The notes under the pieces are model-generated. The model saw only the letters and a program-made list of their open reading frames with translations. It searched no databases and had not been told where the DNA came from. Shown here piece by piece: positions 55,756 through 64,000 of a stretch of DNA of 64,000 nt. The DNA lies in assembly GCA_900299185.1 (NCBI GenBank), contig OMIV01000178.1, positions 59,474 to 123,473 of the forward strand, read 5' to 3'. The stretch comes from Planctomycetaceae bacterium (GTDB taxonomy: Bacteria > Planctomycetota > Planctomycetia > Planctomycetales > Planctomycetaceae). A program made the position numbers and the translations under genes. Within the stretch, counting starts at the first letter, position 1. Each line of letters starts with the position of its first letter.

Positions 55756-56211
55756 CTACTTCGAGGTGAGTTCGAAATCGAAGGTCGTCTTGCCTTCGGC
55801 GACTTCCGCGTTGAGCGTCGATTGAACGTGAAACTTCGGCGGGATGGCTTCCATCACTTCGTCCTTGGTGCCACCCATATCGGTATCGACGATCTTTTTG
55901 CCGGTCGGGCGATACCAATGGATCTCAACACGATGAGGTCCGGTGTGAGCCCCCTTGGCTTCGGGGACTTTGTACTCACCTTTAACGATGTCGCCGCCCG
56001 AGACCTTCTTCTTGGGATTTGCCGGAATAAACGAGATCGAGCCACCATCAACTGGCTGGCCATCGAGCGTCACTTTTCCCGACAAGGAGAGACGTTTCTC
56101 TCCTTCATAGGCCGCGCCTCCGCCGCAACCAGAAGCTGCCGCGGCGAGACCCAACATGGACAGGAACAAAAACTGACGGCGCGCGTAGGACAAAACTGCG
56201 GTCAAAGACAT
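55756..56211 (-). CDS. Small planctomycete lipoprotein (carboxypeptidase-regulatory-like)
   Basis: The 151-residue protein has a lipoprotein leader with lipobox AAASGC (C29) when started at the ATG at 56211. The mature part, SGKVTLDGQPVDGGSISFIP followed by GEYKVPEAKGAHTGPHRVEI, is the short transthyretin-like/carboxypeptidase-regulatory beta sandwich that planctomycetes encode next to DUF1559 genes. It lies 72 bases after the DUF1559 gene on the same strand and is presumably co-transcribed. It is probably anchored in a membrane on the periplasmic side; its role is unknown. Confidence 0.88.
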   Translation of the reverse strand: MSLTAVLSYARRQFLFLSMLGLAAAASGCGGGAAYEGEKRLSLSGKVTLDGQPVDGGSISFIPANPKKKVSGGDIVKGEYKVPEAKGAHTGPHRVEIHWYRPTGKKIVDTDMGGTKDEVMEAIPPKFHVQSTLNAEVAEGKTTFDFELTSK

Positions 56212-56283
56212 TGGGCTGAAATCTCCACGATGAAATGAGTGCGCGGGGGAATGAGTTGGTGATAGACGTACCAAGACGCCGCG

Positions 56284-57204
56284 TTACTCGATCGTGGTCT
56301 GTTGACCGTCGTCCAAGAAGAACAAGTTTTGGAGCACATAGCCCTGACCAGCCATGGTACTGGTCATGCCTAAGCAGGTTGTGGTGCTTCCCGCTGCCGG
56401 ATTGCAGGCGATGTTTTCATTCATGAAGGTGACGCTGCCATCGCACATCACGACGTGAGCGCCGCCCGCGTGCAAGCTGCTGATTTGGTGACGGTAACAC
56501 CCATTGTCAGCGGCGATGGAGCTGTTGGATGTGGTCGGGTTGTAGATGTTGATTGGAAAGTTGACTCGGAAGCGGCTGCCAGCGTCGGTGACATTGCTGC
56601 GCCCCCAGACGATAGCTCCCGTGTAGCGTTGACCGGCGGGATCTCGCCGTAGAGCGCGTTCAGCAACCAGCATGGTGTTGCTCGTACCATCGACGATATC
56701 GCGGATACGGACGCGCGAGTTATTGCCGCCGATCATCTCGTTGATGCAGTAATTGTTCTTGGTGTAGCCCTGCATGAAGATATTGGTCGAATCTCCCACG
56801 TCTGTTGGGCATACAAAGCCGGGCAGAGGCTGCTGCAGATAGACCTTGCCGTCCGGATACACGTTGTTGGGGGCAGGCATGTTGCAGCCATCGGGAGCCA
56901 GCTTCTCATAGAGTGGCAGTTGGTCCACATAAGGCAGAATCGACGTGCCCCAGCCCCAGTTTTGGTTGTTGTTAGCAACCAAGCAGGTGGCAGGAATCAC
57001 CAATCCTGGTGGGTAAGCAGTGAAGGTGTCGTGGTAGTCGCTGAGTGCCACACCGAATTGCTTCAAGTTGTTCTTACATTGAGAGCGGCGAGCAGCTTCC
57101 CGAGCTTGTTGAACAGCGGGCAGCAAAAGGGCAACCAGCACAGCAATAATGGCGATGACAACCAAGAGCTCGATGAGCGTGAACCCGCGACGACGACCCG
57201 ACAT
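56284..57204 (-). CDS. DUF1559 family prepilin-like protein
   Basis: The 306-residue protein begins with a type IV pilin-like leader, RRRGFTLIELLVVIAIIAVL, with cleavage expected between G7 and F8, followed by the DUF1559 signature AVQQAREAARRSQCKNNLKQ. The C-terminus contains the standard HAGGAHVVMCDGSVTFMNEN. Planctomycetes encode many DUF1559 paralogues, usually beside a small lipoprotein, as here. The pilin-like leader implies handling by a type II secretion or type IV pilus-like machine, but the role is not known. TTGGAG lies upstream of the chosen ATG; the frame extends to 57303 without added features. Confidence 0.93.
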   Translation of the reverse strand: MSGRRRGFTLIELLVVIAIIAVLVALLLPAVQQAREAARRSQCKNNLKQFGVALSDYHDTFTAYPPGLVIPATCLVANNNQNWGWGTSILPYVDQLPLYEKLAPDGCNMPAPNNVYPDGKVYLQQPLPGFVCPTDVGDSTNIFMQGYTKNNYCINEMIGGNNSRVRIRDIVDGTSNTMLVAERALRRDPAGQRYTGAIVWGRSNVTDAGSRFRVNFPINIYNPTTSNSSIAADNGCYRHQISSLHAGGAHVVMCDGSVTFMNENIACNPAAGSTTTCLGMTSTMAGQGYVLQNLFFLDDGQQTTIE

Positions 57205-57408
57205 GAACGACTCCAAGGAAACAATCCAAAGAGATTGAAGTGGGAAAAAGAGTACCGACGTAGCGCGGGAATCTTTACGGAAACAGTGACGGTCGCAAGT
57301 CACGTAAACTCGCCAGATAAACCATGATTTTGATGCGATTTTCGCATCGGTTCGATGTTGTCATTGAAGAGTCACAGATACCGTCATTGGGTTGTTTAGG
57401 CTCTTGTT

Positions 57409-59127
57409 CTATTGCTGAATTCGTCGAACCTCGGCGAAGTAGGCGCCGCATTGGTCTTGTCCCGATGCATCCTGAAACCAGGACTGCAATTGGAATCTTC
57501 CCGGCTGCAACACCAGTTTGAACGTGACTGATTGAGCTTGGTCTGATGCCGTCTCACTAAGTTGCTGACTGCCGATGGTGAGCTGGGCTCGCGCGATGGG
57601 GAATGACTTGCTCTTCTCATCGTACTTGCCGCTCAATGGAGTGCTCGTTTCCTTTGGCCAACGACGAACCGTGATCTCGTACTGCCCGGCGCGTTCCACT
57701 TGCACATTCCAATGTCCGCCGCGTGGTCCACCCACTCCTTGTCGGATGTGGTTGGAGTTGTCGGCGTAGATGTTCTCCCAGTCCGAGCTGGTGAGTTCGA
57801 CGACGGGTTGTTTCTCGGACCCTAGCGAAGTCATCACGAAGTCGTTGGTGAGCGGTTCGACGCCACGCCACCAATGCTCGTAGTACTCGCGCATTCGCGA
57901 GATGACCGAGGGATGATCGTCGGCGACGTTGCGCTCTTGAGCGGGATCAGCGTGGATGTCGTAAAGCTCGGTGCCTTTCACGAGCCGCCATTGGTTCCAG
58001 ATGACGCAGCTCTCGAACTTGTTGACCTGTTGGCCGTATTGCACGACGAGCAATCGATCTCCCATGCCTTTGCCTTTGAGCAGCGGCATCAAACTATCGC
58101 CATCGAACTTGGCATCGGTTGGTCTGGTGATGCCGCATAGTTCGAGCAGTGTCGGAAGGATGTCTTGGTTCTGAGTGGGATAGGCGATGTCGCGCGGCTT
58201 GCCGATCGCTCCGCCCGGCCAACGGACCCAACACGGGACTCGATGACCGCCGTCGTAATAGGTTGTCTTGCCGGCCCGCATGCCCGCGTTGAATGTCTTC
58301 ACGCCCGCTGTGCCACCGTTGTCCGTCATGAAGATCACAATGGTGTTTTCGATCAATCCCGATGACCGCAAGAATTCTTCCAGGCGTCCGATGTTCTCAT
58401 CAATCTGGGCGATCATGCCAAAGAACTTGGCGGCAGGGTGATCGCCATAAAGCTGGAAGTACTTGTCAGCGACGTCATGCGGCGCATGAGGTGCGTTGGT
58501 CGGCAGATAGCACAAGAACGGCTCATGCTTGGCCTGTCGCGCCTGCATCCATTGCTGGGCTTGTTCGAACCAAAAGTCGGTACAATGACCCGCGAACTTC
58601 CGAGGTTGGCCGTTGTGGAAGTAGCGACCATCGAAGAGCGAATTGGAGAACTCGGGAGCGGCCGTAATGCCCCAACCCAAATGGTACATGGCCTCGTGAA
58701 AGCCACGGTCATTGGGGCGATGCGGGTAGTTGTCACCGAGGTGCCATTTACCAAACAGGCCAGTGCGATAACCCGCTTGCGAGAAGATCTCCGGCATCAT
58801 CGGAATGCCGGGGCGGACAAAATCTCGGCCCGCAGTCACTGACGTCGCGCCGTTCCTTACGGCATCGATTCCAGTCATGAGTTGGCCGCGCGTGGGAGTA
58901 CACATTGGGGCCACGTGGAAGTCGGTGAAACGCACGCTTTCAGATCGCAGCTTGTCGAGATGCGGTGTCTTCAAGACGGGATTGCCATGCGCCGAGAAGT
59001 CTCCGTAACCCTGATCGTCGGTCATCACGATCAACACATTGGGGCGCTCGGCTGCTGAGGTCGAAGAGGCGAACAGAGCCAAGAACAACGCCAGAAGAAT
59101 TCTTCGTCGGAGATTTCGAGGTGGCAT
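57409..59127 (-). CDS. Secreted sulfatase with C-terminal beta-rich domain
   Basis: The 572-residue protein has a signal peptide (ILLALFLALFASSTSA) and a complete sulfatase domain: NVLIVMTDDQGYGDFSAHG, the formylglycine motif CTPTRGQLMTG (C76), GLFGKWHLGDN, and FMTDNGGTAG. From about residue 445 a separate beta-rich module follows (VERAGQYEITVRRWPKE and FKLVLQPGRFQLQSWF), similar in style to the golvesin-like tail of the FAD oxidoreductase. A sulfated polysaccharide substrate is inferred. It is transcribed on the minus strand upstream of the DUF1559 gene, 204 bases away. Confidence 0.92.
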   Translation of the reverse strand: MPPRNLRRRILLALFLALFASSTSAAERPNVLIVMTDDQGYGDFSAHGNPVLKTPHLDKLRSESVRFTDFHVAPMCTPTRGQLMTGIDAVRNGATSVTAGRDFVRPGIPMMPEIFSQAGYRTGLFGKWHLGDNYPHRPNDRGFHEAMYHLGWGITAAPEFSNSLFDGRYFHNGQPRKFAGHCTDFWFEQAQQWMQARQAKHEPFLCYLPTNAPHAPHDVADKYFQLYGDHPAAKFFGMIAQIDENIGRLEEFLRSSGLIENTIVIFMTDNGGTAGVKTFNAGMRAGKTTYYDGGHRVPCWVRWPGGAIGKPRDIAYPTQNQDILPTLLELCGITRPTDAKFDGDSLMPLLKGKGMGDRLLVVQYGQQVNKFESCVIWNQWRLVKGTELYDIHADPAQERNVADDHPSVISRMREYYEHWWRGVEPLTNDFVMTSLGSEKQPVVELTSSDWENIYADNSNHIRQGVGGPRGGHWNVQVERAGQYEITVRRWPKETSTPLSGKYDEKSKSFPIARAQLTIGSQQLSETASDQAQSVTFKLVLQPGRFQLQSWFQDASGQDQCGAYFAEVRRIQQ

Positions 59128-59232
59128 GTGATGATCCTCATCAGAGTGCTTGTGATGCGATGTCTCGTTGCTGGCTCAGTAGCCGGAGAGGCGATTGAGT
59201 CTCTTGAATGAACTGACAGAGATCTTACAGGC

Positions 59233-59703
59233 TCATCGGCCAGCCATTCGCTCGGCTTTGCGTACAGCGACAATGAGTTCGTCGAGTTTCGCGAGGAAGC
59301 GCGAGCGATCTTTGTCGGACCGTGGGGCAGGGCCACCCGTGATGACTCCAGTTTGACGGAGTTCGTCGAGCAGATTGCGCATGGCGAGCGTGTCGCCAAT
59401 GTCGTGACGAGTGAACTCGCGACCTTTGACATCGATCACTCGGCTGTGCTTTTCAATACATCGAGCCGCCAGCGGGATGTCTGCGGTGACCACGATGTCG
59501 CCTCGCCCGACATGCTCGAAGATCCAGTTATCAACGATGTCCAGACCCACTTCGCGACACACGACCAACTCAATCTGTGGATCGGTTGGCACTCGCAGGG
59601 GCGTATTGGCAACGACGACGACTCGCCACGCATAACGCTTGGCGACTCGATAGATCTCGTCTTTGACCGGACACGCATCGGCATCCACGTAAATCATCTG
59701 CAT
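59233..59703 (-). CDS. YaiI/YqxD (DUF188, UPF0178) family protein
   Basis: The 156-residue protein matches the YaiI/YqxD family, a PIN-like fold with an unsettled function. The N-terminal YVDADACPVKDEIYRVA, then VVANTPLR, GRGDIVVTADIPLAARCI and DRSRFLAKLDELI are standard. Starts at 59712 (GTG), 59703 and 59697 are possible; 59703 is chosen for its ATG and upstream GGAAG. It begins 24 bases after the Gfo/Idh/MocA gene ends and is likely co-transcribed with it. Confidence 0.9.
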   Translation of the reverse strand: MQMIYVDADACPVKDEIYRVAKRYAWRVVVVANTPLRVPTDPQIELVVCREVGLDIVDNWIFEHVGRGDIVVTADIPLAARCIEKHSRVIDVKGREFTRHDIGDTLAMRNLLDELRQTGVITGGPAPRSDKDRSRFLAKLDELIVAVRKAERMAGR

Positions 59704-59727
59704 GACTTCCACTCGTTGAGGAACCGA

Positions 59728-60864
59728 TCAGGCCAAAACTTCGGCGAGCGATACCAGTCGACTCTTTTCTTGCATGGATTTGGCCCCGGCATAAAGCATG
59801 GCCGTGACTTCCAGAATCTCTTCGTGCGGCACAGGCTCGATCCCGGTCTTGATCATCCCGCGAAAGGCGTTGGCCATGTTGAACATCTCGTAGTGATGGC
59901 CAACGGTGAAACTGCCTTCGATCGCCGGAGTGAACTCGAAGCGATCCTTTTGAAACGCGACCAACGTCCGACAGTAATCCTTAGCGATGTCCGGTCGACC
60001 GTACCAAATCTCGGCAGGCATACGATCGGGATAAGTAACGAGAGCATGGCACGAATTGTTGCGGGCATAAGCGCTGACGGCTTCGACACCATGACCGCAG
60101 ATGGTTTCCACCATCCACGCCGGATGTTGGCCGTAAACAAACCAGCCTTCGGGTGAGTACCCGCCATACATGCTCGCGATCACATACAGCAGCTCGCCGA
60201 ATTCGCCGGATGTCTTACGACGCAAGGCTTCCTCGGTGCCCCATTCGTGACGAAACAGACTCGACGACATCAACGGTGCTTTGTGCTGCTTGGCGAAGTT
60301 CAAGATCTTGCGGACGCCAGCAATGGTCTCGCCGATCGGCTTGTCGCAGAACGTCGGTAAGCCGCGCTCCAGCGCCGGAGCGATCATGTCGAAGTGGTCT
60401 TCGCCGAAACCTGATGCGTCGCCGAGCCACACTGCATCGACATTCTTGGCCAGCTCTTCAGGTGTCTTTGCCACTTCGACACCGGGGAACACGTCGGCAA
60501 ACTTTTGAGCAATCGCCGGATCGGGTTCGTAGTAGTGAGTGATCTGGGTGTCTCGAAACGGCAGCACCCCGAAGCTGTTCCGTGGATCGCGCGAGAGCTT
60601 GTAGTAGCTCACCACATGCGGCGTGGAATGTTTCAGCGCGGCTTCGTAATTGATCGTTGGATGGAAGTATTGAGCGAAGTGCCAAGTGTGCCCGTTCAAC
60701 GGCTGAGGCTTGCCTCGAATGCGAGCCGAGAGCACTCCAATCCGGAAGACCTTGGCACCGTCTCGCTTCTGATCGGCAGGCGGACTTGCGGACGCGAATT
60801 GCGTGCCCAGCGCCGCCATGCCAGCTGTTCCCAACGTGCCGAGTAACTCGCGTCGCGTTTGCAT
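59728..60864 (-). CDS. Exported Gfo/Idh/MocA-family oxidoreductase
   Basis: The 378-residue protein has a Tat-like leader (QTRRELLGTLGTAGMAALGT) and then a Gfo/Idh/MocA body: HYYEPDPAIAQKFADVFPGV, VDAVWLGDASG, the EKP-like catalytic LPTFCDKPIGET, and SGEFGELLYVIASMYGG in the second domain. The first Rossmann strand reads FRIGVLSARIRGKPQPL and lacks the usual GxGxxG/A nucleotide loop, so cofactor binding may differ. The EKP glutamate is Asp. Many planctomycete members are secreted sugar-modifying oxidoreductases. It precedes the YaiI gene by 24 bases. Confidence 0.86.
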   Translation of the reverse strand: MQTRRELLGTLGTAGMAALGTQFASASPPADQKRDGAKVFRIGVLSARIRGKPQPLNGHTWHFAQYFHPTINYEAALKHSTPHVVSYYKLSRDPRNSFGVLPFRDTQITHYYEPDPAIAQKFADVFPGVEVAKTPEELAKNVDAVWLGDASGFGEDHFDMIAPALERGLPTFCDKPIGETIAGVRKILNFAKQHKAPLMSSSLFRHEWGTEEALRRKTSGEFGELLYVIASMYGGYSPEGWFVYGQHPAWMVETICGHGVEAVSAYARNNSCHALVTYPDRMPAEIWYGRPDIAKDYCRTLVAFQKDRFEFTPAIEGSFTVGHHYEMFNMANAFRGMIKTGIEPVPHEEILEVTAMLYAGAKSMQEKSRLVSLAEVLA

Positions 60865-61065
60865 GAGTCGCCTTTCAAAAGTAGTTGCTGGTGGCTCGCA
60901 TACTGTCGGCGAGTCCTGATCCGGTTAATGACTGGTGATTGGCACTTTGTCACGCACAGCGACTGGTGATTGACGTTTCGGCGCGGACCATGCGGTGAAT
61001 GAGCAAGGCAACCGTCGCATCAAGTTCTCTGTGGGAGCATCAAACAGCAACTCACTTCGCATGGC

Positions 61066-62853
61066 TTAAGGCTGAGGCATCGTCAGCAAGCTCTCGCAAA
61101 TACGACGTGGATATTCGCAGTCGTAACCGAGCCCAGTCGCGCACCAAAACGCCGAGTCAATCACTTTGGGAAAGTGCTTGGGTTGGTTGAGCTGCGAGAG
61201 AACCTTGGCTCGTCCCGCTACTGTGAGTTCGATCAAGAATGGATAGAGCAGGTAGCACGTCAGCTCGCCCGTCTTGGGACTGACTAGTCGAGTCACGTGC
61301 TCGTTGCTGTATCGCTCTGGCTCGACGACCGAACGCTGCTCGTCACGTGGCATCGGTATCGGACGCAGCGAAGCGATGTCGCTGTCTTCGAGTGCTAGTT
61401 CCTCAAAGCACTCGCGTCGCACGGCCACTTCGGGTGTCTCGCCGTATTCCAACTTGCCGCCTGGCAGTCGAGTGCTTTCATCATGGCGCTGGCGAGTGAC
61501 GACTAACTTCCAGTCAGTCGGACTCTGGCGGTCAAATTGAATGATGGCGTGAGCAACTCCGCGCACCGCCAATCGCGAATTGCGCGGGTTGACGGCGATG
61601 CGAACAACATCAACTGGCAGCGGTGAGTGCCACAACGTCAGCGGGTTATGGCAGACGTAAGGACGACATTGACGCACTCCGCAGATCAGCGTCAGGCCAG
61701 TTAACGTGGCAGCGATCTCTGGATGTTGCGTGTGCCATTCGCTGAGGAACTCGGCATAGGACTCACCGACGGCGACGGCATCTTGAATGACTGCGGAAAC
61801 TCCGATGCGTTGGCCTGTGCGAGGCGTCTCGATGATCAGCGGCAATGATTCGTCAGCTGTCTCACGCACAATGATCTCGGGACTCACACCATCCATTGGC
61901 AACGGGTTAGTCGTGTTTATCACACCGACGACGTCTGCAAAGTGACTCCGCACAAAGGTTGTGAAGTCTGCCACCAACTCAGACGCGGACATGCCACCCG
62001 CCAGATTCCTCGATCCGGCATGCGCAGCTTGTTGATACAGCCGCACGAGCATCAACGCCGCGTCGCTGCGCTGCTGACGAACAAAGGCGGATGAAGCGTC
62101 TTGCAGTTGTTTCGCGAAGTTCGTTTGGTCGGCATCAACTTCCGAAGGGCCCGGCGACTTAAGTTCGTCGAGGCGGCACCATTCGACGATGGTCTGCTGA
62201 AACGGGCCTTTGGACTCTGCTCCGACATAGGGCAAGTCGCACGCTGGCACGATTGCTCCTGGCGCGCATCGCGCCAGCCGAACATGCCAGACGAATCTCA
62301 AGCGTTCGCTCAGCGGATCTCGAAAATCGAAGGCCACCGAAGCCAGCCGACTTTCATGCTCGACAACCGGCAACAACACCCGATCGCCAATCACGCTGCT
62401 CACGGCGTGTGGTGCCAATCGTATCCGGTCGAGACGAATGGCCGACGACGAGAACTGCAACGCACCCGCAGCCGGGCCGCGCAGTTCGTGTCGGCGGTTC
62501 ACGGGCAGTGCTCGACGAGCCACCAAAATCTGCTTGCTAGTTGGCTCGCCCAGACCGTCCGTGATGACGCAGCTCGCTTCGATGAAGAGTCCCTGCTTGC
62601 GCTGAGTCTGAAGAAAACGGCGCCATTGGCCGCACTGCGCGAGACGTTCGAAGTCCCAATGCTCAGGCCGAAACTCGATGAGTCCGTGTTGAGTGTCGGC
62701 GCCCGCGTGTTCGGCAATCAGTGCTCGCAAGGCCGAGCGGTGTTCGGGGGCGGTGATACAAAAACGATCTTCGAAACTATGCGCGGCGATCGGAGCACCG
62801 GCAGAGATCGGCTCGCCAAAATATGAAAAGATGTCGTCGTGAGCGTGCGGCAT
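61066..62853 (-). CDS. Large Nudix-domain protein of unknown function
   Basis: The 595-residue protein has a Nudix box near 465-487, GKLEYGETPEVAVRRECFEE followed by LAL, matching Gx5Ex7REUxEExGU except that Ala replaces the last Gly. The Nudix domain spans about 410-570. The first ~400 residues are not recognisable: an N-terminal 110-residue segment, a beta-rich part (GLFIEASCVITDGLGEP onward), a helical part near 250-320, and a segment with C-x4-C-x4-CH (GVRQCRPYVCH, near 390-402) that could bind metal. There is no signal peptide. A GTG at 62916 would add 21 residues; the ATG at 62853 is chosen. Single Nudix domains are usually 140-200 residues, so most of this protein does something else, possibly substrate recognition. 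Confidence 0.78.
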   Translation of the reverse strand: MPHAHDDIFSYFGEPISAGAPIAAHSFEDRFCITAPEHRSALRALIAEHAGADTQHGLIEFRPEHWDFERLAQCGQWRRFLQTQRKQGLFIEASCVITDGLGEPTSKQILVARRALPVNRRHELRGPAAGALQFSSSAIRLDRIRLAPHAVSSVIGDRVLLPVVEHESRLASVAFDFRDPLSERLRFVWHVRLARCAPGAIVPACDLPYVGAESKGPFQQTIVEWCRLDELKSPGPSEVDADQTNFAKQLQDASSAFVRQQRSDAALMLVRLYQQAAHAGSRNLAGGMSASELVADFTTFVRSHFADVVGVINTTNPLPMDGVSPEIIVRETADESLPLIIETPRTGQRIGVSAVIQDAVAVGESYAEFLSEWHTQHPEIAATLTGLTLICGVRQCRPYVCHNPLTLWHSPLPVDVVRIAVNPRNSRLAVRGVAHAIIQFDRQSPTDWKLVVTRQRHDESTRLPGGKLEYGETPEVAVRRECFEELALEDSDIASLRPIPMPRDEQRSVVEPERYSNEHVTRLVSPKTGELTCYLLYPFLIELTVAGRAKVLSQLNQPKHFPKVIDSAFWCATGLGYDCEYPRRICESLLTMPQP

Positions 62854-63136
62854 GCGTTGCTTCGCGAAGATGTGACTCGATGTTTCCCGTAGAGTAGGGA
62901 GCAGCGGCAATCTCACCTAGATCACTCACCCAATTCGACGACGCTCACTTCGAGGGCGTCTTGGGGTGATCAGCCAGCAATGCGATCGTTCGGCAAATGT
63001 CTTAAACAACCCGATCTCAGCGCACCGCAATCGCTCAGCGGAATAATGGCTTCAGAGACTTTCCGGACGATCTTCTCGACTCGGCGCGAGAGGATGTCTT
63101 CAGCTCGGAATGATGAGTTCGGGGCGCGAACGATCT

Positions 63137-63847
63137 CTAACGCGACCGACAGAATGGGCAGGCAGGTTCGCCTCGCGAGCTGGCGGATGCGATCGATGTA
63201 GCACCGCGCGCGACGGTCAAGACTCCCATCAACATCAGACACACTGCGGCCAGTCTCAGGAGTCGGGTGCGGGCAGTGAGGCTCAGCAGCGAAGCTCCAC
63301 ATCCCGTCGCGATCATCATTGGCATGGTGCCAGCAGCGAAAGTGGCCATGACAGCCGCTCCGTGTAGGGCATGCCCAGTGGCTCCGGCGAGTGCGAGAAC
63401 TCCGTAGACCAACCCGCATGGCAAGAAGCCTGTTAGCACTCCTGCGATTAACACGTTGGATCGCTGAGGAGACCGCAGCAAGGCTCGAAATTGTTCGGCA
63501 GCCGGGCACGCACTGGCTCGCGCGATCCAACTCCAGCGCAGCGGCAGCCAGCCGGAACTGGCCAACCCCGCCAAGAGCAGCAGCACTCCAGCCAATATCG
63601 ACAGAACGCCTTGGCTCGATCCCAACCACGGTGCTTTCAATGTCAGTCGTTGTCCGACGAAGCCGACAGTCGCACCCAGAAAGACGTAAGTCGTCGCTCG
63701 ACCGAAGCTGAAAATTGCCTGTCGAATGAAGTTGTCCGCCGGACTGCGGCAGTTCCAACCGATCGCAACGGCGAACGCTCCGCACATGCCGATGCAATGC
63801 CCCGAACCGAGCAGTCCGCTAACAAAGATCAGAGGCAACTCGAACAT
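63137..63847 (-). CDS. SafE/TauE (UreH)-like sulfite exporter family membrane protein
   Basis: The 236-residue protein has about six membrane helices and the paired motifs of the SafE/DsbD-like group: GLLGSGHCIGMCGAFAVAIG near the N-terminus and GVLTGFLPCGLVYGVLALAG in the second half, a repeated GxxC architecture. Family members are linked to sulfite or other anion export, urease-nickel transport, or cytochrome c oxidase assembly. No neighbouring genes decide between these. A Cys-containing C-terminal tail (GEPACPFCRSR) adds a CxxC. The ATG at 63847 lies only 36 bases from a possible insertion-sequence end. Confidence 0.85.
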   Translation of the reverse strand: MFELPLIFVSGLLGSGHCIGMCGAFAVAIGWNCRSPADNFIRQAIFSFGRATTYVFLGATVGFVGQRLTLKAPWLGSSQGVLSILAGVLLLLAGLASSGWLPLRWSWIARASACPAAEQFRALLRSPQRSNVLIAGVLTGFLPCGLVYGVLALAGATGHALHGAAVMATFAAGTMPMMIATGCGASLLSLTARTRLLRLAAVCLMLMGVLTVARGATSIASASSRGEPACPFCRSR

Positions 63848-63883
63848 GATTCCTCGGCCAATACTGACTGGCTCGGACTCCTA

Positions 63884-64000
63884 GGCCGTGTGGACATTAG
63901 AGAGGAGTATGGGATAGAGGTCGGTTTTCCACTCCTGCCACGGAAGGCTCAACATGTTGTCTCGCCACGCGATTTCGGATGTCGACTGGTTTCTTATCGC
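63884..64000 (+). mobile_element. Possible left end of an IS5-like insertion sequence (partial)
   Basis: A plus-strand ATG at 63954, preceded by GGAAGG, opens a frame to the window edge that begins MLSRHAISDVDWFLI. RHxxSDxxW resembles the first residues of IS5-family transposases. About 70 bases upstream, after CTAG, a GGCCGTGTGGACATTAG stretch could be a terminal inverted repeat. Only 16 codons are visible, so this is a suggestion rather than an identification. Confidence 0.25.

Noticed and set aside
60929..60973. Short repeated GACTGGTGATTG in the region upstream of the Gfo/Idh gene
   Set aside because: Only two copies of 12 bases; too little for a CRISPR or regulatory repeat call.

Overview
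The window is a stretch of a planctomycete (Planctomycetota) chromosome of moderately high GC. The evidence is a set of families concentrated in that phylum: two DUF1592-type cytochrome-like proteins with DUF1552 partners, a DUF1559 prepilin-like protein beside a small lipoprotein, two sulfatases, a BBP7-type outer-membrane barrel, a transmembrane Ser/Thr kinase with a repeat tail, and two very large secreted proteins that begin with the LExRxLL (LEPR-XLL) N-terminal motif. I cannot name the genus.

Layout. 1-2124: a membrane Ser/Thr kinase that runs off the left edge. 2399-6235 (all -): a metal-type ABC permease fused to a DtxR-like domain and cut by an in-frame amber codon, a polysaccharide pyruvyl transferase-like protein, and a secreted beta-propeller followed by a terminator hairpin. 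6712-7821 (+): an RlmN/Cfr-type radical SAM enzyme. 7844-13361 (-): a secreted FAD oxidoreductase with a golvesin-like tail, then rseP and dxr, which overlap. 14078-25429 (+): a conceptual protein of about 3783 residues with a metzincin site near each end, interrupted by an in-frame ochre codon at codon 156. 25996-30661: an amidohydrolase, tRNA-Ala(GGC) with its terminator, tsaE, a secreted unknown protein and a dihydroorotate dehydrogenase-like protein. 30886-34869: recB. 34974-50868 (all +): DUF1592 / GH18-GH5-CBM2 / DUF1552 / DUF1592 / DUF1552. 50976-63847: BBP7 barrel, YraN, alpha/beta hydrolase, sulfatase, lipoprotein with DUF1559, second sulfatase, YaiI/DUF188, Gfo/Idh/MocA oxidoreductase, a large Nudix-containing protein of unknown role, and a SafE/TauE-like membrane protein. 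The last ~115 bases may be the start of an insertion sequence.

How the genes fit together. Housekeeping genes (dxr, rseP, tsaE, recB, tRNA-Ala, yraN) alternate with secreted catabolic or surface proteins. The sulfatases, FAD oxidoreductase, Gfo/Idh oxidoreductase and GH18/GH5 protein suggest use of sulfated or complex polysaccharides; this is inferred from family membership only. No CRISPR array, prophage or recognisable defence island was seen.

The points most worth a second look are: a GH5 domain that appears to be inserted inside a Calx-beta domain; a glycoside hydrolase gene lying between the members of one of two paralogous DUF1592/DUF1552 pairs; two otherwise intact genes each broken by one nonsense codon; metzincin motifs at both ends of the giant protein; an 8-bp-stem palindrome inside a DUF1592 gene; and a 595-residue Nudix protein whose first 400 residues I cannot place.
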